Origin: Candidatus Kapaibacterium sp.
GTDB lineage: Bacteria; Bacteroidota; Ignavibacteria; Kapaibacteriales; UBA2268
DNA: 6,265 nt
Assembly (NCBI GenBank): GCA_027858275.1
Contig: JAQIDA010000363.1
Span: 1 to 6,265, forward strand
Reading direction: 5' to 3'
Shown here: in pieces, positions 1 through 5,158 of the stretch
Layout of the letters: each line of letters opens with the position of its first letter
How positions within the stretch are numbered: the first letter of the stretch is position 1
The notes under the pieces: model-generated
Seen by the model: the letters and a program-made list of their open reading frames with translations, nothing else
Databases searched by the model: none
Told to the model about the DNA's origin: nothing
Made by a program: the position numbers and the translations under genes

Positions 1-1226
1 GCCATAATAACATCAAGAGGCTTGTCGCCAAGGGCAATATTTCGGATCATTTCATTGTTACAGGATATCTCAACGGGAACATCTGATTTTACGATTTTGT
101 TTTCTTTGCATACTAATATCATTCTTTCAACGATATTTCGGAGTTCCCGAACATTGCCGAACCAATCGTAATTCTTCATACAATCAATTGCTTCGTCGCT
201 GATTGATATATTCTTGCCGGGAGCTATTTTTTTAATAAAATTATTAATAAGCATGGTCAAATCTTCTTTTCGTTCTCTTAAGGGCAAAGTCTGTATTGGG
301 AATATGTTCAGTCTATAGTAAAGATCCTCCCTGAATTTTCCTTCTTTGACCAGCTGTTTCAAATCTACTTTAGTTGATGCAATGAATCTTATGTCTACTT
401 TCATCGGTTTATTGCCGCCGAGTCTTTCGAATTCCTGCTCTTCAATAACTCTTAATAATTTGACTTGAAGGTCAAGCGGGATATCATCAATATCATCGAG
501 GTAGACAGCACCTTTGTCTGCCATTTCAAATCGACCGACCCTGTCTTGCAATGCACCGGTGAAAGCGCCCTTTTCATGACCGAACAGCTCACTCTCAAAA
601 ATCTCTCGTGAAAACACGGCACAACTGACTTTGATCAGCGGTTTTGAGCCGCGATCGCTGTTATAATGAATAACATTCGCCAGCAAATCCTTCCCGGTAC
701 CGGTCTCGCCGGTTATCAGAACAGTTGTGGGTTCATTAGAAATCGTTTTGGCGAGGCTCAATATTTCTTTGCCTCTGACGCTGTTGCTGATATATGAATC
801 AAAAGTATAATCAGTCTTGAGCTTGCTCTTAAGCATAGTGTTTTCATTTTTAACAGCTTGAAGCTCATTGATTCTGTTGATTATTAAAAGGAGTTCCTCG
901 ATTTTAAATGGTTTAGTGATATAATCATAAGCTCCTTTTTTCATAGAATCGACCGCGGAGTCTATCGAACCGAAAGCTGTCATTAATATGACACAAACAT
1001 CCGGATACAGCTTCTTTATCTTCCCTAAAAGTTCAATGCCGTCAAATTGAGGCATTTTAATATCTGTTATCACAATGTCAAACGAGTTCTTTTTTAATTC
1101 AGCCAACGCCGCCAGAGGGGCAGAAAACGACTGAACATTGTAACCGGCTTCTTTCAGGTCATCAGTTAATGTTACTCGAAGAATTTTTTCATCTTCAACG
1201 ACCATAATTTTAGTGTATTTTTTCAT
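1..1226 (-). CDS. NtrC-family sigma-54-dependent response regulator (C-terminus cut by window edge)
   Basis: Cytoplasmic regulator that, when phosphorylated by its kinase, should oligomerise and use ATP hydrolysis to open sigma-54 promoters. The 408 visible codons hold a receiver domain (about residues 5-120; acidic pair E11/D12, phosphoacceptor D55 in TDIKMP, T83, K105 in TKPF), a linker, then a sigma-54 AAA+ domain: Walker A GETGTGKD at 173-180, GAFTGA at 220-225, Walker B region YLDDIDD at 242-248, arginine-finger segment FREDLYYRLN at 298-307, and GNVREL at 357-362. The Fis-type helix-turn-helix expected next lies beyond position 1, so this is an edge truncation, not a broken gene. Departures from consensus: LDD for LDE (D245), STK for ATN/STN in sensor I (K286), S201 where many relatives have N, and WFGNVREL for WPGNVREL (F356). 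The ATG at 1226 follows the kinase stop by 11 bases with an A-rich leader and no clear Shine-Dalgarno, so it is probably co-transcribed with the kinase, its presumed partner. Family assignment is certain; target genes are unknown. Confidence 0.96.
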   Translation of the reverse strand, partial: MKKYTKIMVVEDEKILRVTLTDDLKEAGYNVQSFSAPLAALAELKKNSFDIVITDIKMPQFDGIELLGKIKKLYPDVCVILMTAFGSIDSAVDSMKKGAYDYITKPFKIEELLLIINRINELQAVKNENTMLKSKLKTDYTFDSYISNSVRGKEILSLAKTISNEPTTVLITGETGTGKDLLANVIHYNSDRGSKPLIKVSCAVFSREIFESELFGHEKGAFTGALQDRVGRFEMADKGAVYLDDIDDIPLDLQVKLLRVIEEQEFERLGGNKPMKVDIRFIASTKVDLKQLVKEGKFREDLYYRLNIFPIQTLPLRERKEDLTMLINNFIKKIAPGKNISISDEAIDCMKNYDWFGNVRELRNIVERMILVCKENKIVKSDVPVEISCNNEMIRNIALGDKPLDVIM

Positions 1227-1237
1227 TTATTTTGTTT

Positions 1238-2743
1238 TCATGAATTAATAAGCGGAAGTGAAATAAAGAACTTAGTCCCGACATCAATTGTACTTTCAAG
1301 CCTGATAGTTCCATTATGAGAATTAATAATATTCATACAGACAGAAAGACCCAGTCCGGTTCCCTTCCCGGTTTCCTTTGTAGTGAAGAAAGGTTCGAAA
1401 ATACTCTTAACATGATTTTTTTCAATTCCTGATCCGCTGTCTTCTATAATAATTATTAAATTATTATTTGAAATCAGAGAATCAATTGTTATCAATTTTC
1501 TAAACCCTTCCGACTTTTCACTTTTACTTACTATTGCGTCAATACCGTTCATAAAGATATTTACGAATACTTGCTCCAATTTATTTTTACTCCCGTAAAT
1601 TGCGGGCAAATCGGATCCAATTCTATTTAGGATATCTATATAATATTTTTCTATTTTGTGTTCTATCAACAGTAAAGACTTTTCAATGACTTCCGAAATT
1701 TGAATTTCTTCATTATTTGCATCGGGTTTGCGCGAATAGTGTAAAAGTGCTTGTACTACATTTTCAATTTTATCTGTTGCCTCAGACATCATGTCGATGT
1801 AAATTTCGTTTTGCGCATAATTATTCGGATGTTTTTGAATTCGTCGGATACAATTCTGAACTCCGGCTATCGGGTTGTTAATTTCATGAGCTACTCCTGC
1901 GGCAAGCATTCCGATTGAGGCGAGTTTTTCTGTTTCAATAAACTTTTCATAAGTTGTCTCAAGTTCCTTATATGCTTTGGTCAAACGAGTGACCATTTCA
2001 TTGAATCGTTGAGCCAAAAAATAAAGTTCGTCCTCAGTTTGAAAAAATTTCGGGAAAACTCCCCACAATTTTTTCCCGGGCATAACATCCGGCAGAATTT
2101 CATGCTTGAGTGCTTCAAAATCCAGTCTTTCAGAAAAATTGCTGATAATTTTTATAGGTTTAGTAATAACCAATGAGAACAAAAAGGCACTTACAATACC
2201 AATAATCAGAAAAACAATGACCATAACCAGCAGCAGATTTAATATCCTTTTAGATTCATATTGAATATGCTTTTCGTAGATGCCTACCCGAACGATTCCA
2301 ACTTCACTGTCAAGAATCGGAACAGCAATATCTCTAATATCGCCTTGGTCAGACTCTGAATCTTTAAGCATTACTACATTTTCAGCTTGGTCTTTGTCCA
2401 CTGAATTCGATGAAATAAGTTTGGTCGGAATGCCGTTCGGGAAATTATGCAAAACAAGATTCTCCTTGTTTGCGATTATGAACGCATACGCAACTCCAGA
2501 GTCATTGAGTGTAACCTCGGATACTAATTCCTGCAAAGTAATATAATCAGCATAAAGCAATGGTACAACCGCATGACTCGCAAGATTCTTAGCAATATAA
2601 CGGGCTCTTTTGTCAGATTCTACCGTCAACGACTGTATTACATTTCCTCTGATAAAAATCAAATTAATTGCACCGAAAATAGTTACGATAGCAATGATTG
2701 AGGAAGTAAATTTCCCAAAAAGTGGTATATAGATTCGTTTCAT
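1238..2743 (-). CDS. Membrane sensor histidine kinase (Cache-like sensor, HAMP, HisKA, HATPase)
   Basis: Inner-membrane kinase that autophosphorylates on histidine and should pass the phosphate to the regulator just downstream. Numbering from the ATG at 2743 (501 residues): membrane helix 1 about 12-31; extracytoplasmic sensor about 33-166, Cache-like by its order (long helix, DYITLQELV, then YAFIIANKENLVLHNFP), which is an inference; helix 2 about 167-193; HAMP from ITKP (193-196) to DELYFLAQRFNEM (238-250), with an unusually long connector between its two helices; coiled linker; HisKA with H286 in AAGVAHEINNP; ATPase with N399 in the N box, DSGSG at 435-439, FEPFF at 449-453 and GKGTGLGL at 459-466. 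All catalytic motifs are intact. Start choice: an in-frame TTG at 2764 would add seven residues, but the ATG at 2743 forms an ATGA overlap with the stop of the binding-protein gene, which fits translational coupling. No PAS domain is visible, so the signal is probably extracytoplasmic, and the upstream lipoprotein is the obvious candidate partner. Confidence 0.95.
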   Translation of the reverse strand: MKRIYIPLFGKFTSSIIAIVTIFGAINLIFIRGNVIQSLTVESDKRARYIAKNLASHAVVPLLYADYITLQELVSEVTLNDSGVAYAFIIANKENLVLHNFPNGIPTKLISSNSVDKDQAENVVMLKDSESDQGDIRDIAVPILDSEVGIVRVGIYEKHIQYESKRILNLLLVMVIVFLIIGIVSAFLFSLVITKPIKIISNFSERLDFEALKHEILPDVMPGKKLWGVFPKFFQTEDELYFLAQRFNEMVTRLTKAYKELETTYEKFIETEKLASIGMLAAGVAHEINNPIAGVQNCIRRIQKHPNNYAQNEIYIDMMSEATDKIENVVQALLHYSRKPDANNEEIQISEVIEKSLLLIEHKIEKYYIDILNRIGSDLPAIYGSKNKLEQVFVNIFMNGIDAIVSKSEKSEGFRKLITIDSLISNNNLIIIIEDSGSGIEKNHVKSIFEPFFTTKETGKGTGLGLSVCMNIINSHNGTIRLESTIDVGTKFFISLPLINS

Positions 2744-3684
2744 TTTAATAAGGATTCGTAGCAATTCCTGACGGATGTGTAATCTGTGCTGTCGGAATCA
2801 ACATATTTGTCGATTAATAAACTCTTTAGTATTCTTCTGCCTCTATTATTCATATTCATCTTTATTAGTATGTTTCTTAATCGTTGCTTTATTTTATCGT
2901 TTAAGGCAGTTCGTACTACTATAGGAGGCATTCCATAAGGATCAGAGACTTTGACAATTTTTATATTTTTCACTTTTTCAGGGTTCTTGGTTTTTATGTA
3001 GTCAAATATACTGCTGTGTACACAAGCACCGTCGACCATTTTTCTCGCTACAGCTTGAATCGAATTATCGTGGGCATTTGTGAAAATGGTTTTTGAAAAA
3101 TAATCAGCGAGAGAATATTCGTTTTTCTGAATTAGACAGCGAGCATATACGTAACCTGTGTGGGACAAGGGATCTGTGAAGGCAAATGATTTCCCTTTAA
3201 AATCACTAAATGAGTTGATATCGTTGTCAACATGTGTAATAATATACGAATGATAAAAGAAACTGCCGCCTATCATAGGCACAGCTATATTATCAACCGG
3301 CAGCCCCCCTTCGGCAGCTATATATGCGCCGGAACAAATAAAAGCAACATCCACATTCCCGTTTTTGAGGAGATTGTTGACTTCAGCATAAGTTTTTTTC
3401 TGTGAACGTTCAATATTTATTCCGAGACTGTCTGATATATATCTAATCAATTCATGATAATGATTATATGTTTCCTTGGGCGATGTCATAGCAGCTATAG
3501 CAAGTTTTAAAGACGGCTTGGAATCATTATTGAGATCATTTTCCCTTGTTGTTCCGGTGTCACTAAAGTCGATTTCAATTATTTTTTTGCCGGAATCTAT
3601 ATCAGTTTCATAACATCCGGAAAGCGTTAAAACAAAAGCAATCAATATAGTTTTTAGTAAGTCATTCATATATTTATTCTTCAT
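2740..3684 (-). CDS. PhnD-like periplasmic substrate-binding lipoprotein
   Basis: Predicted lipid-anchored, two-lobed binding protein of the phosphate/phosphite/phosphonate family (PhnD-like, COG3221 type). Of 314 residues, the first 23 are a lipoprotein signal: basic start, hydrophobic stretch TILIAFVLTL, lipobox LSGC with lipidated C24. A polar linker (about 25-57) follows, then the binding fold: LKLAIAAMTSPKETYNHYHELIRYI opening strand and helix (59-83, split here as read), NVDVAFICSGAYI (110-122), DFKGKSFAFTDPLSHTGY (161-178, the typical hinge and anion-pocket segment), NSIQAVARKMVDGACVHS (207-224) and SDPYGMPPIVVRTAL (247-261). Where relatives often read VDS this protein has VHS (H223), so the ligand may not be a phosphonate. 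No ABC permease or ATPase gene is visible nearby; it is first in an operon with a kinase and a regulator, which suggests a sensory role. Start is ambiguous: ATG at 3684 gives a basic N-region, while an in-frame ATG at 3669 would remove five residues. Both lie in a start-codon repeat. Confidence 0.9.
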   Translation of the reverse strand: MKNKYMNDLLKTILIAFVLTLSGCYETDIDSGKKIIEIDFSDTGTTRENDLNNDSKPSLKLAIAAMTSPKETYNHYHELIRYISDSLGINIERSQKKTYAEVNNLLKNGNVDVAFICSGAYIAAEGGLPVDNIAVPMIGGSFFYHSYIITHVDNDINSFSDFKGKSFAFTDPLSHTGYVYARCLIQKNEYSLADYFSKTIFTNAHDNSIQAVARKMVDGACVHSSIFDYIKTKNPEKVKNIKIVKVSDPYGMPPIVVRTALNDKIKQRLRNILIKMNMNNRGRRILKSLLIDKYVDSDSTDYTSVRNCYESLLK

Positions 3685-3709
3685 ATTTATTCTTCATATT
3701 TTTCTTCAT
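3667..3709 (-). repeat. Tandem start-codon repeats at the lipoprotein gene start
   Basis: On the minus strand the motif AATATGAAGAA recurs with ATG triplets at 3709, 3697, 3684 and 3669, spaced 12, 13 and 15 bases apart. Each copy supplies an ATG followed by a purine-rich AAGAA stretch that lies upstream of the next ATG. The ATGs at 3684 and 3669 are in the lipoprotein frame. Those at 3709 and 3697 share another frame that ends at a TAA at 3674-3676, giving an 11-codon leader (MKKNMKNKYEE) that overlaps the real start. The repeats are imperfect, so this is a decayed or short array, but loss or gain of one 13-base unit would change which start is used. Confidence 0.7.
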
Positions 3710-3745
3710 ATTTTTTATGGGTATCGACTATCTAAACAGCATTTT

Positions 3746-3751
3746 ATTATA
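3746..3751 (-). promoter_or_regulatory. Candidate -10 box for the sensor operon
   Basis: Read on the minus strand, 3751-3746 is a perfect TATAAT, 61 bases upstream of the ATG at 3684, giving a leader of about 50-55 bases. No good -35 box lies at 16-18 bases; the sequence there is AATTCG-like. An inverted repeat occupies the spacer/-35 position. In AT-rich DNA an isolated TATAAT is weak evidence. Confidence 0.3.
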
Positions 3752-3757
3752 ATACTA

Positions 3758-3770
3758 CGGAGATTCTCCG
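3758..3770. promoter_or_regulatory. Inverted repeat CGGAGA-T-TCTCCG, possible operator
   Basis: Perfect 6-base arms around one central base, 74 bases upstream of the lipoprotein start. It lies directly upstream of the candidate minus-strand -10 box, where a bound protein would overlap the -35 region. It is GC-rich within an AT-rich surround. It has no T-tract, so it is not a terminator. Arms of this length are expected about once by chance in a gap this size, so the position is the main argument. Confidence 0.3.
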
Positions 3771-3828
3771 AATTAAAACATCTCTTCTCAAACGAAAGTA
3801 AGTTGATTTAGATGAGTGCATATAAATA

Positions 3829-3858
3829 TTGATAGAGATTATTTTTATATGATATAAT
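3829..3858 (+). promoter_or_regulatory. Candidate sigma-70-type promoter for the oxidoreductase pair
   Basis: TTGATA at 3829-3834 is followed after 18 bases by TATAAT at 3853-3858. This is the best -35/-10 pair seen in the gap. The -10 overlaps TAATTTTG (3855-3862), which also matches the Bacteroidota-type TAnnTTTG element. Transcription from here would leave a leader of about 330 bases before the ATG at 4198, which is long. A closer but poor -10-like GATAAT sits at 4162-4167. Confidence 0.35.
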
Positions 3859-3951
3859 TTTGATGTGCCCCAAATACCGGGAAATAGTTTGTTGAACACT
3901 AGCGATATAATCCGGAGGCTATATCAATAATTAATTTGGCCCTTGCTTTTT

Positions 3952-3969
3952 TGTTTCAGGAGTGAAACA
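3952..3969. promoter_or_regulatory. Inverted repeat TGTTTCA-N4-TGAAACA, possible operator
   Basis: Perfect 7-base arms separated by GGAG, an 18-base palindrome of the size bound by dimeric repressors. It lies about 230 bases upstream of the first oxidoreductase and downstream of the candidate promoter at 3829-3858. As RNA it could form a short hairpin with a GGAG loop. It is not followed by a T-tract on either strand, so it is not an intrinsic terminator. It is the strongest inverted repeat in the gap, but its function is unknown. Confidence 0.35.
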
Positions 3970-4141
3970 TAGTGACAATTTCTTCGTCTCAAAAAACATA
4001 AACTAATATGGGAATTTTGTTTAGCAATTTAATAATATTCAAGGCATGAAAAAATGGAAAGAATCGGAAAACCGGTTAAAAACGGCGGTTGCGCAAAGCT
4101 GATTGATGTATTGGCGAATTCATGATTTTTTCGTGTTTTAG

Positions 4142-4156
4142 TAGAAGCACCTTCTA
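4142..4156. promoter_or_regulatory. Inverted repeat TAGAAG-CAC-CTTCTA near the oxidoreductase start
   Basis: Perfect 6-base arms with a 3-base centre, ending 41 bases before the ATG at 4198 and immediately upstream of the -10-like GATAAT at 4162-4167. The position would suit a local operator over a weak promoter, or a small leader hairpin. Arms this short are not significant by themselves. Confidence 0.25.
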
Positions 4157-4197
4157 AGTAAGATAATTCTCAGTAGCATAAGATACAGAAAGATAAG

Positions 4198-5136
4198 ATG
4201 AAAGCAATTGTTTATGCAAAATACGGCTCTCCTGAAGTTCTGCATATGATAGAAACAGATAAGCCTGTACCAAAGGATAATGAGATTCTGGTCAGAGTAT
4301 CCGCGACCACAGTCTCATCAGGAACATTGTGGGCACGGAGCGGCAAACACCCTGATTCAAAAATTTTTACTTTTGCGATACGATTGATGTTTGGTCTCAG
4401 AAAACCAAGAAAAAAAAATCTTGGGTATGAGTTTTCCGGAGAAGTTGAGGCCGTCGGAAAAGATGTTGCTTTATTCAGAATAAATGACAAGGTTTTTGGA
4501 ACTACAACCGGGTTGAAGTTTGGTGCCTATGCGGAATACTTATGTTTGCCCGAAGATCGTAAGCAAGGAGTAGTAGCTATAAAACCGGAAAACATTAGTC
4601 ACGATGAAGCAGCAGCTGTTCCTTGCGGTGCAATGGCCGCATTGTATGTTCTCAGAAAGGCAAATATAAGCAAGGGGCAAAAAGTCCTTATTTACGGTGC
4701 TTCAGGAAGTGTCGGTACTTATGCCGTTCAGCTCGCAAGCTGTTTTGGGTCTGATGTAACAGCTGTTTGCAGCTCCTCAAATTTAGAGTTAGTTGCCTCG
4801 CTCGGTGCTCACAAAGTGATTGATTATACCAAAGAGGATTTCACCGGAACTCCTGATACATACGATGTTGTTTTTGATGCGGTAGGAAAACTTTCCCGCT
4901 CTTCCGGCAAAAAAGTTTTAAAGAAAAACGGATGCTATTTGAGTATTAAATCTCCGACAAGCGAAAAGACAGAGAATTTATTATATATCAAAGAACTCAT
5001 TGAAACGGGAAAAATAAGACCGGTCATTGACAGAAGCTATCCCTTAGAGCATACAGCTGAAGCTCATGCATATTCAGACGGAGGACATAAAAAAGGAAAT
5101 GTTGTCATAACAATAGACCACAAAAGCGACAAATAA
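4198..5136 (+). CDS. Zinc-free medium-chain oxidoreductase, quinone oxidoreductase type (first copy)
   Basis: Probable cytoplasmic NAD(P)H-dependent oxidoreductase of the medium-chain dehydrogenase/reductase superfamily (Qor-like, COG0604 type), 312 residues. The N-terminal GroES-like domain starts MKAIVYAKYGSPEVL and includes GYEFSGEVEAVG (76-87). The Rossmann domain carries the cofactor loop YGASGSVGTYAVQLA (166-180), then SLGAHKVIDYTKED (201-214) and YDVVFDAVG (222-230). It ends with GKIRPVIDRSYPL (271-283), AEAH and GHKKGNVVI. The four-cysteine structural zinc loop is absent and GYE replaces the catalytic-zinc GHE, so a zinc alcohol dehydrogenase is unlikely. Substrates in this family include quinones and reactive enones or aldehydes; which applies here cannot be read. 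It is about 20 residues shorter than its neighbour in the segment after residue 250, a length also known among relatives. The ATG at 4198 fits the conserved N-terminus. The leader is A-rich with no clear Shine-Dalgarno. A run of nine A at 4410-4418 sits in the coding sequence. Confidence 0.92.
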   Translation: MKAIVYAKYGSPEVLHMIETDKPVPKDNEILVRVSATTVSSGTLWARSGKHPDSKIFTFAIRLMFGLRKPRKKNLGYEFSGEVEAVGKDVALFRINDKVFGTTTGLKFGAYAEYLCLPEDRKQGVVAIKPENISHDEAAAVPCGAMAALYVLRKANISKGQKVLIYGASGSVGTYAVQLASCFGSDVTAVCSSSNLELVASLGAHKVIDYTKEDFTGTPDTYDVVFDAVGKLSRSSGKKVLKKNGCYLSIKSPTSEKTENLLYIKELIETGKIRPVIDRSYPLEHTAEAHAYSDGGHKKGNVVITIDHKSDK

Positions 5137-5158
5137 CCATTAATATTGACGGACACTC

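Larger units (their letters stand above)
3685..4197. other. Divergent intergenic region, no convincing gene
   Basis: This 513-base AT-rich gap separates the minus-strand sensor operon from the plus-strand oxidoreductase pair. I read both strands and all frames. Only very short open frames occur, the best being 23 codons at 4054-4125. No tRNA, rRNA or CRISPR pattern is visible. It contains the start-codon repeats, one candidate promoter per strand, three perfect short inverted repeats (3758-3770, 3952-3969, 4142-4156) and a weaker one (GATATA at 3904-3909 with TATATC at 3920-3925). The length is generous for two divergent promoters, which leaves room for operators or a small RNA that sequence reading alone cannot establish. 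Confidence 0.8.

Noticed and set aside
2280..2546. Plus-strand open frame of 88 codons
   Set aside because: It lies wholly antisense to the kinase sensor domain and shows no family features.
2744..2764. TTG start for the kinase, seven residues upstream of the chosen ATG
   Set aside because: TTG is a rarer start, the AGGA before it is too close, and the ATG at 2743 forms a typical ATGA coupling overlap with the preceding stop.
3904..3925. GATATA-N10-TATATC inverted repeat
   Set aside because: Short AT arms with a 10-base loop are expected by chance in AT-rich DNA.
3935..3946. TTTGGCCCTTGC resembling a sigma-54 -24/-12 promoter
   Set aside because: GG and GC are 7 bases apart rather than 12, so it cannot be read as a -24/-12 element.
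4009..4025. TGGGAATTTTGTTTAGC resembling a sigma-54 promoter
   Set aside because: The GG to GC distance is too long by at least one base and the -12 half lacks TTGC.
4070..4096. Two 8-base palindromes, AACCGGTT and TTGCGCAA
   Set aside because: Too short and unrelated to each other; no repeat or promoter context supports a site.
4212..4490. Minus-strand open frame of 92 codons
   Set aside because: Antisense shadow of the first oxidoreductase, whose motifs are clear in the other strand.
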